In this document: positions 18,516 to 26,647 of the stretch, one piece after another | Numbering within the stretch: position 1 is the first letter of the stretch | Layout: every line of letters starts with the position of its first letter | Assembly: GCF_015070875.1 (NCBI RefSeq) | Contig: NZ_JADDIV010000002.1 | Span: 124,001-188,000, forward strand | Length of the DNA: 64,000 bases | From: Ramlibacter pallidus | GTDB taxonomy: Bacteria; Pseudomonadota; Gammaproteobacteria; Burkholderiales; Burkholderiaceae_C | Direction of reading: 5' to 3' | Program-made: the position numbers and the translations under genes | The notes under the pieces: model-generated | Database searches by the model: none | The model's input: only the letters and a program-made list of their open reading frames with translations | Told to the model about the DNA's origin: nothing

Positions 18516-19523
18516 TCAGGGCGCCAGCTTGAACACGGCGCGTCGCTCGCCGACCGGCGCGCCCTTCACGCTGGCGATCACGGCCTGCCGCCAGGGCTGC
18601 AGCGCGGCGCGCTGCGCCGCGTCCAGCCACCCGAGCTGGTCGAGCGCTTCCACCGTGGCCGCGTACAGGGCCGGCTTGCTGCCGTCGCTGATCTTCACCG
18701 CCAGCGCCTGGCCGCGCGAGCGGCTGGCCACCACCTGCACGCCGTCGGCGCCGACCTTGGTCACCCAGTCGCCGCCGCCGGCGCGCATGAAGGCCGCGTC
18801 ATTGCGGGCGGTGCCCGAGACGAGTTCGGGGTGCGCGGTCATCGCATCGGCGAGCTGCGCGAAACTCTCCGCGTACGGCGTGTCCTCGCTGGCCGCCGCG
18901 AGCCGCGCGAAGCCGCGGGCCAGGGACGCGAGCGGCATCGCATAGTTCGGCGCCGAGCAGCCATCGATGCCCATGGGCATCTGCTCCTCCTCGAGCCCGG
19001 CCGCTTCGGCGACGGTGGCGCGGACTGCCCGCTGCAGCGGATGCGCCGGGTCGACGTAGTCGTCCAGCGGCTGCCCGTGCTGCACGCACCAGGCGAGGAA
19101 ACCGGCGTGCTTGCCGCTGCAGTTGTGGTGGCGTTCGTCGTACGTGCCCGGGGCCGGTGCCGGGGCCAGGCCCACGTCCACGTACATGGGCACATGGCAG
19201 CCGCAGCGCAGCCGCTGGGGCCCGACGCGCGCCTTGGCGAGGATCTGCTCGACCTGCTCCACGTGCATGGCTTCGCCGTTGTGGCTGGCGCACAGCATCG
19301 CGAGGTTGGAGGACGTCAGGCCGAAGTGCCGCACGCCGCCCGCGTGCACGAAGGGCAGCGCCTGCAGCGGTTTGAGCGTGGAGCGGGTGAAGGTGAGCCA
19401 GTGCGGGTCGCCCGCCTGCGCGACGACCTGGCCGCGGGTGTCCGCGACGGCGATCGCGCCGAAGTGCAGGTTCTCGCGCGTGCTGCCGCGGGTGGTCTCG
19501 ACCAGGGGTGCCAGGGACGCCAT
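18516..19523 (-). CDS. L-asparaginase, Rhizobium etli (ReAV) class 3 type
   Basis: Predicted to hydrolyse L-asparagine to aspartate and ammonia. The 335-residue protein matches the residues described for ReAV at nearly identical numbers: Ser48 and Lys51 (STLK), Ser80 (SHNGE), and zinc ligands Cys135 and Lys138 (NCSGK) and Cys189 (IDGCS). A further candidate lysine is at 256. This serine/lysine class is unrelated to the threonine-based EcAI/EcAII enzymes. The ATG at 19523 is the best start because the N-terminus then aligns with the family. No strong ribosome site is seen. Divergent from the carboxyltransferase gene. Confidence 0.88.
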   Translation of the reverse strand: MASLAPLVETTRGSTRENLHFGAIAVADTRGQVVAQAGDPHWLTFTRSTLKPLQALPFVHAGGVRHFGLTSSNLAMLCASHNGEAMHVEQVEQILAKARVGPQRLRCGCHVPMYVDVGLAPAPAPGTYDERHHNCSGKHAGFLAWCVQHGQPLDDYVDPAHPLQRAVRATVAEAAGLEEEQMPMGIDGCSAPNYAMPLASLARGFARLAAASEDTPYAESFAQLADAMTAHPELVSGTARNDAAFMRAGGGDWVTKVGADGVQVVASRSRGQALAVKISDGSKPALYAATVEALDQLGWLDAAQRAALQPWRQAVIASVKGAPVGERRAVFKLAP

Positions 19524-19590
19524 GCGGCCGATTCTGCCCTGTCGCTCGCTTGACGCACGGTCGCGCGCCGGGCGCCGCACAATCCGCCGC

Positions 19591-21411
19591 ATGACTCCCG
19601 TCCGCTCCCCCTTGCAGGCCCAGGTCGTCCAGTGGCTCGTCGCCCCCGGCGGCGCCGTCGCCGCGGGCGAGGTGGTGGTGATCCTCGAGGCGATGAAGAT
19701 GGAGCACGAGGTCCGCTCGCCGGTGGCCGGGCGCGTGCGCGAATGCCGGTTCGCCGAAGGCGAGACGGTGGGGGAGAAGGACGTCCTGCTGGTCGTCGAC
19801 GGCGCTGCAGCAGCGCCGAGCGAGGCTGCGCCGGCGGTCCAGCCCGCCAGCGCAGCTCCGGCCATCCGTCCCGACCTGCAGCGCGTGCGCGAGCGCCATG
19901 CGCTCACGGAGGATGCCGCGCGCCCGGAAGCGGTGGCGAAACGCCACGCCCTGGGCCTGCGCACCGCGCGCGAGAACATCGCCGACCTGTGCGACCCCGG
20001 ATCGTTCAGCGAGTACGGTGCGCTCGCGGTGGCCGCGCAGCGCAGCCGGCGCAGCGAGGACGACCTCGTGCGCAACACGCCGGCCGACGGCATGGTCACG
20101 GGCATCGGCCGCATCAACGGCGCGCTGTTCCCGCCAGAGCTCTCGCAAGCCGCCGTGCTCGCCTATGACGCCACCGTGCTCGCCGGGACGCAAGGGTTCC
20201 GCAACCACCAGAAGACCGACCGCCTGCTCGGCGTCGCGCTCCGCAACCGCCTCCCGGTGGTGTTGTTCGCGGAAGGCGGCGGGGGCCGGCCCGGGGACGT
20301 CGACATGCCCATCGTGGCCGGGCTGCACGTCCCGACCTTCGCCAGCTTCGCACGGCTGAACGGGCAGGTGCCCGTCGTCGGCGTCGTGGCCGGGCGCTGC
20401 TTCGCCGGCAACGCGGCCCTGCTCGGATGCTGCGACGCCATCATCGCCACGCGCGGCAGCAACATCGGGATGGGCGGGCCCGCGATGGTCGAGGGCGGCG
20501 GCCTCGGCGTGTTCCGGCCGGAGGAGATCGGGCCGGCCGCCGTGCAGCATGGCAACGGCGTGATCGACGTGCTCGTGGACGACGAAGCGCAGGCCGTGGA
20601 GGCGGCCCGTCGCTACCTCTCCTTCTTCCAGGGACCGCTCGCCGCCTTCACCGAACCGGACGCCACGGCCCTGCGCGACGTGGTGCCCGAGAACCGCCTG
20701 CGCGCGTACGACAGCCGCGCCGCGCTGCGGGGGCTCGTCGACGCCGGGTCCCTGCTGGAACTGCGCACCGGCTTCGGCGCCGGCATCCACACCGCGCTGG
20801 CGCGCATCGGGGGCCGGCCGATCGGGCTGATGGCCAACAACCCCCTGCATCTCGGCGGCGCCATCGACGCCGACGCGGCCGACAAGGCCGCGCGCTTCAT
20901 GCAGCTGTGCAACGCGCACGGCCTGCCGCTCGTGAGCCTGGTGGACACGCCGGGGTTCATGGTCGGCCCCGCGATCGAGGAGCAGGCGCAGGTGCGGCAC
21001 GTCAGCCGCATGTTCATCGCCGCCGCCCACCTGCGGGTGCCGTTCTTCAGCGTCGTCCTGCGCAAGGGCTACGGCCTGGGGGCGATGGCCATGGCCGCCG
21101 GCGGCTTCCATGCCCCCGAATTCACGGTCGCCTGGCCGACGGGCGAGTTCGGCGGCATGGGGCTGGAGGGCGCCGTGCGGCTGGGCTACCGCAAGGAACT
21201 CGATGCCGCGCCGGAAGGACCGCAGCGCGAGCAGCTCTACAACGAACTCGTCGCCCGGCAGTACGAACGTGGACAGGCGATGCACATGGCGGCCACGCTG
21301 GAGATCGACGCCGTCATCGACCCTGCGCAGACCCGCGCCTGGCTGTCGCGCGGGCTGCACTCTTCCCGCCCGGCGCCAACTTTACCCGCCCCTGCCGTGG
21401 ACAGCTGGTAA
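19591..21411 (+). CDS. Biotin-carrier domain fused to acyl-CoA carboxyltransferase
   Basis: A 606-residue fusion. Residues 1-72 form a biotinyl domain with the biotin-attachment sequence EAMKMEHE. A short Ala/Pro linker is followed by a complete carboxyltransferase with N-terminal (AEGGGGRPGDVD, CFAGNAALLG, GMGGPAMVEGGG) and C-terminal (DTPGFMVGP, KGYGLGAMAMAAGG, PTGEFGGMGLEGAV) halves. The family transfers CO2 from biotin to an acyl-CoA. In most organisms biotin carrier and biotin carboxylase sit on the alpha subunit. Here the carrier is on the CT subunit and no biotin carboxylase gene is in the window. Confidence 0.88.
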   Translation: MTPVRSPLQAQVVQWLVAPGGAVAAGEVVVILEAMKMEHEVRSPVAGRVRECRFAEGETVGEKDVLLVVDGAAAAPSEAAPAVQPASAAPAIRPDLQRVRERHALTEDAARPEAVAKRHALGLRTARENIADLCDPGSFSEYGALAVAAQRSRRSEDDLVRNTPADGMVTGIGRINGALFPPELSQAAVLAYDATVLAGTQGFRNHQKTDRLLGVALRNRLPVVLFAEGGGGRPGDVDMPIVAGLHVPTFASFARLNGQVPVVGVVAGRCFAGNAALLGCCDAIIATRGSNIGMGGPAMVEGGGLGVFRPEEIGPAAVQHGNGVIDVLVDDEAQAVEAARRYLSFFQGPLAAFTEPDATALRDVVPENRLRAYDSRAALRGLVDAGSLLELRTGFGAGIHTALARIGGRPIGLMANNPLHLGGAIDADAADKAARFMQLCNAHGLPLVSLVDTPGFMVGPAIEEQAQVRHVSRMFIAAAHLRVPFFSVVLRKGYGLGAMAMAAGGFHAPEFTVAWPTGEFGGMGLEGAVRLGYRKELDAAPEGPQREQLYNELVARQYERGQAMHMAATLEIDAVIDPAQTRAWLSRGLHSSRPAPTLPAPAVDSW

Positions 21412-21476
21412 CCGCCGGCCCCCAGCCGGGCCGTGCTTGCGTAGGATCGCCTCTTTTGGCTCTGCCACAGGCTCCC

Positions 21477-22736
21477 ATGCTCGTTTTCGCCAGCGTCGTC
21501 ATCGCGCTGATCGTCGCCCTGCTCTACCTGAACCTGAGCGCGGGCGAAAAGCGCGTGTCGCACGAGATCCAGCACCTGTATCGCGTCGAGGACCCGCAAT
21601 TCTGCCGGGCCATGGGCATGCTGCTCGGGCCTGACATCGTGCGGGGCAACCGGGTGACGGCGCTCATGAACGGCGACGAGATCTTCCCCGCCATGCTGGA
21701 GGCCATCCGCGGCGCGGAGAAGACGGTGCTGTTCGAGACCTTCATCTACTGGTCGGGCGAGATCGGCGACGAGTTCGCCGAGGCGCTGTCGGAACGTGCC
21801 CGCGCCGGGGTCAAGGTCAACGTCCTCCTCGACTGGGTGGGCAGCATCAAGGTCGACCGCGGCCTGCTGGACAAGATGAAGGAAGCCGGGGTCGAGGCGC
21901 ACATGTTCCACCCGCTGCGCTGGTACAACCTGGGCCGCATCAACAACCGCACCCACCGCAAGCTGCTGATCGTCGACGGCTGCGTCGGCTTCACCGGCGG
22001 CGTCGGGATCGCCTCGCCCTGGACGGGACATGCGCAGGACGCCGACCACTGGCGCGATTGCCACTTCCGCGTGGAAGGCCCGGTGGTCGCGCAGATGCAG
22101 AGCGTGATGCTGTCCAACTGGAGCAAGACGACCGGCTACATCCTGCACGGCCCGGACTACTTCCCGGTGCTGCCGCCGCGCGGCGAGGTCGACGCGCAGA
22201 TGTTCCACAGCTCGCCCAGCGGCGGCAGCGAGAGCATGCAGCTGATGTACCTGATCGCCATCACCGCGGCGGTGAAGACGATCGACATCGCCAGCGCGTA
22301 TTTCGTGCCGGACGAGATGGCGCGGGTGGCCCTGGTGGCCGCGTTGAAGCGCGGGGTGCGCGTGCGGGTGATCACGCCGGGCAAGCACACCGACCAGCAG
22401 GCGGTGCGGCACGCCTCGCGCGCGCTGTGGGGCGACCTGCTCAAGGCGGGCGCCGAGATCTACGTGTACCAGCCGACCATGTACCACTGCAAGATGGTGC
22501 TGGTCGACGGGCTGCTGTCCTCGGTCGGCTCGACCAACTTCGACCCGCGGTCCTTCCACCTGAATGACGAGGCGAACCTGAACGTGTACGACCGCGCCTT
22601 CACGCAGTCGCTGACGGAAGTGTTCGAGCGCGACCTGCAGCGCTGCAAGCACGTGACGCTGCAGGACTGGGAGGCGCGGCCGGCGCTGGAGAAGGCGCGC
22701 GAGCGGCTGACCGCGCTGCTCGCGCCGGTGCTCTAG
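21477..22736 (+). CDS. Phospholipase D-family cardiolipin synthase-like protein
   Basis: A 419-residue protein with one N-terminal membrane helix (residues 2-19) and two PLD active-site motifs, HRKLLIVD and HCKMVLVD, each followed by the GG or GSTN element. This is the arrangement of bacterial cardiolipin synthases, which join phospholipid head groups at the inner membrane. The ATG at 21477 fits the N-terminal helix. The 3' end overlaps the opposite-strand DUF1877-like gene by 4 bases (CTAG). It could be a phosphatidyltransferase of other specificity. Confidence 0.88.
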   Translation: MLVFASVVIALIVALLYLNLSAGEKRVSHEIQHLYRVEDPQFCRAMGMLLGPDIVRGNRVTALMNGDEIFPAMLEAIRGAEKTVLFETFIYWSGEIGDEFAEALSERARAGVKVNVLLDWVGSIKVDRGLLDKMKEAGVEAHMFHPLRWYNLGRINNRTHRKLLIVDGCVGFTGGVGIASPWTGHAQDADHWRDCHFRVEGPVVAQMQSVMLSNWSKTTGYILHGPDYFPVLPPRGEVDAQMFHSSPSGGSESMQLMYLIAITAAVKTIDIASAYFVPDEMARVALVAALKRGVRVRVITPGKHTDQQAVRHASRALWGDLLKAGAEIYVYQPTMYHCKMVLVDGLLSSVGSTNFDPRSFHLNDEANLNVYDRAFTQSLTEVFERDLQRCKHVTLQDWEARPALEKARERLTALLAPVL

Positions 22737-23146
22737 CTCACGCGGAACAGCACCGCGTCGCCGTTCGCCGCCGCGCGCTGGTAGAAGGCCCGCAGTTCGG
22801 CGACCGCCGCGATCACCTCTTCCGGGGTCGCTTCCATCAACGCGCCTTCGCAGCGCGCGCGGACTTCGGCGTCACCCAGCGCGGCGAGCTTGCGCGCCGT
22901 GGCCTGCACCTGCGCGGCCGACGAATAGCCGACCATCTCGGGGATCCGGTCGGTCTGCTCCGCGCCGCACGCGGCCTCGGCCTGCAGGACCTGGCTCAGC
23001 TCGTACCAGACCTGTTCCACCTTCGAACAGGTCTCGCGCGGCTGCTCGGCGCCTCCGGGGTCCAGGAACCCCCCGTGCGCCAGCTCGCCCGCCAGCAGGC
23101 GCTTCAGCTGGTCGTCGCTGAGCGCGTGGAACCGGCCTCCCGTCAT
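22733..23146 (-). CDS. DUF1877-like protein
   Basis: A 137-residue cytoplasmic protein. The N-terminal FHALSDDQLKRLLAGEL, a WYELSQVL segment and the C-terminal AFYQRAAANGDAVLFRVS ending resemble YfbM/DUF1877 proteins, whose function is unknown. GGAGGG precedes the ATG at 23146. No membrane segments or catalytic motifs are seen. Family assignment is by eye and moderate. Confidence 0.7.
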   Translation of the reverse strand: MTGGRFHALSDDQLKRLLAGELAHGGFLDPGGAEQPRETCSKVEQVWYELSQVLQAEAACGAEQTDRIPEMVGYSSAAQVQATARKLAALGDAEVRARCEGALMEATPEEVIAAVAELRAFYQRAAANGDAVLFRVS

Positions 23147-23299
23147 GACGTCCCTCCTCCGGGGCTGCGACCCCTCTTCTTGCGAAGCAATATAGGAGGG
23201 CCGGCACCACGCTGTCCATGCGCGAAATGCTGGCGCGTTGGGGCTCGCCCACAGCGGCGCCGCTCGTCGGCGCCCGGGCGCCGCCCACGGGGCGGCGGT

Positions 23300-24067
23300 T
23301 CAGGCGGCCTGCGTGGCGCGCTCGGCGAGTTCGCGCGCCGCGCGCAGGCGGCGCTCCGACGCCTCGTTCAGCTCTCGCGTCATGGGGTTCCAGCGCGCGG
23401 CGATCTTCTCGAGTTCGCCGCGCAGCCCCTCCGCCGTGCGGAGGTCCCCCACGGCATAAGCCCAGATGGCGTACTCGGCTTTCGCTTCCCAGGTGTTGAA
23501 GCGCGCGATCGCGGACTCGTATTCACGGCGGGCGTCAGCGGCGCGTGAGCTGCCCGCCAGCGAGCGCGCCAGCAGCAGCGACACGGGCTCGGGGCGGTAG
23601 TCCGGATGGTCCGCCTTCAGCGGTTCGAGCTGCCGCAGCGCATCGCCATGCCGCTGGCACTCGACGTAAGCGCGGGCGAGGCCGTAGCGGATCTCCGGAT
23701 CGTGCGCGAACGGGCCCTTCAGGCAGGCTTCGTAGCACTGCACCGCGTCCTCGGGCTGGCCCACCTCGAGCAGGGCGGCGGCCAGCCGCATCTGGTTCTG
23801 CGCGGTCGGGGTCTCCTCGAACAGCAGGCGGGCCTCGCGCACTTCGCGCTGCGGGTCGATCGCCTTCGCGGCCGCCGCGACGGTCTTCATGGCCTGCCGC
23901 CGCAGGCGCGAGTTGGGGAAGTAGACCGCGAAGAAGTACACGAGGCTCCCGAGCAGCGGGAAGCCGAACAGGATCAGCAGCCAGTAAAGGTTCTGGCGCG
24001 TGCGCACGACGTGCACCGCGCAGAAGATGGCCAGCGCGAAGTACAGGCCTCCGGCGACGATGGGCAT
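23300..24067 (-). CDS. Membrane-anchored TPR protein
   Basis: A 255-residue protein. Two N-terminal hydrophobic segments (about 4-22 and 27-48) are followed by a helical region with tetratricopeptide-like repeats: LAAALLEVGQPEDAVQCYEACL, then IRYGLARAYVECQRHGDALRQL and a third unit. Such proteins usually hold complexes together. GAGGAGG precedes the ATG at 24067, so the longer frame to 24121 is not used. It stands alone between two other membrane-protein genes. Confidence 0.8.
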   Translation of the reverse strand: MPIVAGGLYFALAIFCAVHVVRTRQNLYWLLILFGFPLLGSLVYFFAVYFPNSRLRRQAMKTVAAAAKAIDPQREVREARLLFEETPTAQNQMRLAAALLEVGQPEDAVQCYEACLKGPFAHDPEIRYGLARAYVECQRHGDALRQLEPLKADHPDYRPEPVSLLLARSLAGSSRAADARREYESAIARFNTWEAKAEYAIWAYAVGDLRTAEGLRGELEKIAARWNPMTRELNEASERRLRAARELAERATQAA

Positions 24068-24158
24068 GGTTCCTCCTCCTCTTTGGGCGCGGACTATAGG
24101 TTTGCCGCGTCCCGCGGGCAAGGAACTCGGTCACGCGCGGATGGCCGCGGGACCGCGG

Positions 24159-24908
24159 TCACGCCCGGGACGGCTGCAGCACGCGCGCCAGCCACAGGGC
24201 GCCGGCCGTCCCCAGGACGAGCGCGATGCTCCAGCCGACCAGCGGGGATTCCCCCAGCGGCTGGCCACCGCTGCCGCGCGCCTGCACCTCGAGCCAGGTG
24301 ACCGCGACGTTGTAGGCTGCATGCAGCGCGATGCAGGGCAGCAGCGAGCGGGTGCGCTCGTACAGCCAGCCGAGCGGCACGCCGATCACGATGCCGACGA
24401 TGAACTGGTAGATGTTCAGGTGCGCCGCCCCGAACAGGAGCGCCGACAGCACGATCGCGGGCCAGCGCGGATAGCGCGCGAGGAAGCCGCGCAGGATCAG
24501 GCCGCGGAACAGCATCTCCTCCAGCACCGGCGCCAGCACGCACACCAGCACGATGGCCGCCAGGGAGTCCGGGGCCATGCCGGCGAACAGTTCCTCCTCC
24601 CAGCGCGAGAGCGGCAGGATCGCGACCAGCCAGTCCGTGAGGCCGGTCGCCACCAGCACCAGCAGCGGCACCAGCGCGAACACGGCCGGCAGCAGCAGCA
24701 CCGCGGTCGCGGCGAGCGAGGCACTCGAAGCGTGGAACAGCTCGCCATACCCGGTGCGCGTGAAGCGCATCGCCAGCGAGAAGACGATGGCGCTGGCGAG
24801 CAGGAGCGTCAGCGCGGACAGCGCGGGCGCGTCGAGCCCGAGGCGGCCGCGGAAGTCGTACAGCACCGAGCCCACGACCGTCTCCGCCAGGTGCAGCCCC
24901 AGCAGCAT
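24159..24908 (-). CDS. CPBP-family intramembrane glutamic endopeptidase
   Basis: Multi-pass membrane protein of the CPBP/Abi family (RCE1-like, formerly CAAX protease). The catalytic EEMLFRG motif, the FGAAHLN motif and a third element with HAAYN are all present in the C-terminal half, with six or more hydrophobic segments. In-frame sequence continues upstream of the ATG at 24908 for about 20 codons (KPGRHAFLSGWDALF) without an ATG, GTG or TTG, up to the stop of the preceding gene. The true start could be a rare codon there. Substrate unknown. Confidence 0.8.
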   Translation of the reverse strand: MLLGLHLAETVVGSVLYDFRGRLGLDAPALSALTLLLASAIVFSLAMRFTRTGYGELFHASSASLAATAVLLLPAVFALVPLLVLVATGLTDWLVAILPLSRWEEELFAGMAPDSLAAIVLVCVLAPVLEEMLFRGLILRGFLARYPRWPAIVLSALLFGAAHLNIYQFIVGIVIGVPLGWLYERTRSLLPCIALHAAYNVAVTWLEVQARGSGGQPLGESPLVGWSIALVLGTAGALWLARVLQPSRA

Positions 24909-24964
24909 GAACAGCGCGTCCCACCCCGAAAGGAAGGCGTGGCGCCCCGGCTTGGCGGCGCGGT

Positions 24965-25507
24965 TCAGAGCTGGGTGTCCCCGGACAGCGTGGCGTAGGC
25001 GGACTCGCGCTCCCGCTCGGGCGCGGGCAGCACGTGGCGGCTGATGGCGTCCGCCTTGAACATGCAGGCGAGGCCGGCCGCCAGCTCGATCGCGCCGACC
25101 AGCAGGCCGGCCTTGCGGTCGGCGTCCATGGCGGCAAGCGGCTGGCCGGCGCCGAGCCAGAACGCCGCGGCGGCGACATAGTCGGCCAGCGCGGGCAGCG
25201 CACGGAGCAGGACGACCGCCAGCCCGAGGACCACGCAGGCCACGGTGACGAGCTGCTGCACCGGCAGCACCATGCGGTCCTCGTAGCGGGTGCGCGGCAC
25301 GAGGCGGTGGGCGATCGACAGCGGGAAGAACCAGAGCAGCACCGCGGCGAGCCAGTACACCGCCGGCACCGAGTACTGCAGCCAGTGCGCATCGGGCAGG
25401 CCTTCGGCCTGCACGGCGCGCGCCGCCAACCAGGACTGCAGGGCGCCCAGCGCGAGCCAGATGGCGAAGAGTCGGCCGGCCAGTCCGACGGCCTGTTGGG
25501 GAGTCAT
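24965..25507 (-). CDS. Uncharacterised four-helix membrane protein
   Basis: A 180-residue protein with hydrophobic segments near residues 12-28, 48-65, 90-112 and 138-158, ending in a polar tail. It starts MTPQQAVGLAGRLF. The gene lies directly upstream of the CPBP protease gene on the same strand with about 56 bases between, or less if the protease starts earlier, so the two may form an operon. I do not recognise a family. Confidence 0.7.
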   Translation of the reverse strand: MTPQQAVGLAGRLFAIWLALGALQSWLAARAVQAEGLPDAHWLQYSVPAVYWLAAVLLWFFPLSIAHRLVPRTRYEDRMVLPVQQLVTVACVVLGLAVVLLRALPALADYVAAAAFWLGAGQPLAAMDADRKAGLLVGAIELAAGLACMFKADAISRHVLPAPERERESAYATLSGDTQL

Positions 25508-25555
25508 CCGGGCTTTATACGGGCCGGGCCACGCCAAGACAAGCGAGCGGGCACT

Positions 25556-26521
25556 TCAGCGAAGCAGCGCCACCACACCCGAGAACGTGAGGAAAGCCGC
25601 GGCCGTGGTGAGCAGGATGATGCGGGCGATGCGGCCGGTGTCGGCGCCGAAGCGCTCGGCCAGCAGCGACACGTTGCTGGCGCTGGGCAGGGCCGCCACC
25701 AGCACCATCACGTGCAGCGTGAAGGCATCCAGCGGCACGCCGGCGGCGCGCATCGCGCTGCCCGCCAGCCACACCAGCAGCGGGTGCACGAGCAGCTTGA
25801 TGACGGCCACCGGCACGAAGTCGCGCGCCGGCATGGGCCCGTGCTCCTCCGCCGCCGCCAGGAACTGCGAGCGCGCCAGCACGGCGCCGATGGTGAACAG
25901 CGCCACCGGCGACGCCGCATCGGCCAGCAGCCCGATGGTGTTCATCACCGGCGCGACCGGCTTCCACCCGGTCGCCGACGACAGGCCGCCCAGCAGGATC
26001 GCCCACGGCATCGGGTTCAGCGCCACGCCGCGCAGCGCCTTCTTCGCCGCTTCCGTCGCGCCGTGTTCGCCGGCGGTGTCCAGGCGCGACAGCGCGATGC
26101 ACAGCGAACTGGTGACGACCAGGTCCACCAGGATCGTGAGGATCGCCGGGCCCGCCGCCTGCGCGCCGAGCAGCGCCACCAGCAGCGGCACGCCCATGAA
26201 GCCGGTGTTGGGGAAGGCGGCGACGAGTGCGCCGAACGAGGCGTCGTTCCAGCGGATGCGCGCGTTCATGCTGGATTTCACGGTGCCGGCCACCACGAGC
26301 AACGCGCACAGCAGCCACAGGCCGAAGCCCGCCGGGTCCAGCAGCTGCGCGATCGGGGTGCTGGCGCCGAAGCGGTACAGCATGCACGGCAGCGCGAAGA
26401 ACAGCACGAAGGTGTTCAGCCCGCCGATCGCGTCCAGCGGCAGCATGCGCCGGCGCGCGGCAAGGTAGCCGGCGAGCACGAGCGCGAAGAAGGGGAAGGT
26501 GACCAGGAGGACTCTTGCCAC
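25556..26521 (-). CDS. AEC-family (auxin efflux carrier-like) transporter
   Basis: A 321-residue inner-membrane protein with about ten hydrophobic segments. It has the family features ALPCMLYRFGAS and AAFPNTGFMGVPLLVALLG in the N-half, and ALPSASNVSLLAERFG in the C-half. Bacterial members export or import small carboxylates such as malate, or are of unknown substrate. The GTG at 26521 gives VARVLLVTFPFF and is the only plausible start. No clear ribosome site is visible. Divergent from rep. Confidence 0.85.
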   Translation of the reverse strand: MARVLLVTFPFFALVLAGYLAARRRMLPLDAIGGLNTFVLFFALPCMLYRFGASTPIAQLLDPAGFGLWLLCALLVVAGTVKSSMNARIRWNDASFGALVAAFPNTGFMGVPLLVALLGAQAAGPAILTILVDLVVTSSLCIALSRLDTAGEHGATEAAKKALRGVALNPMPWAILLGGLSSATGWKPVAPVMNTIGLLADAASPVALFTIGAVLARSQFLAAAEEHGPMPARDFVPVAVIKLLVHPLLVWLAGSAMRAAGVPLDAFTLHVMVLVAALPSASNVSLLAERFGADTGRIARIILLTTAAAFLTFSGVVALLR

Positions 26522-26647
26522 GCCGGTATTGTCGTTGCAACGGATGGGCAGTGCGGCGGGCGGGAATCGGCGATGGCGCGAGGGGCGCGCGGGCAAGCCG
26601 CTTATGATTTGCCGCTCCCCGTCCCCGCAGTACCTGTTCCCCCTCCG

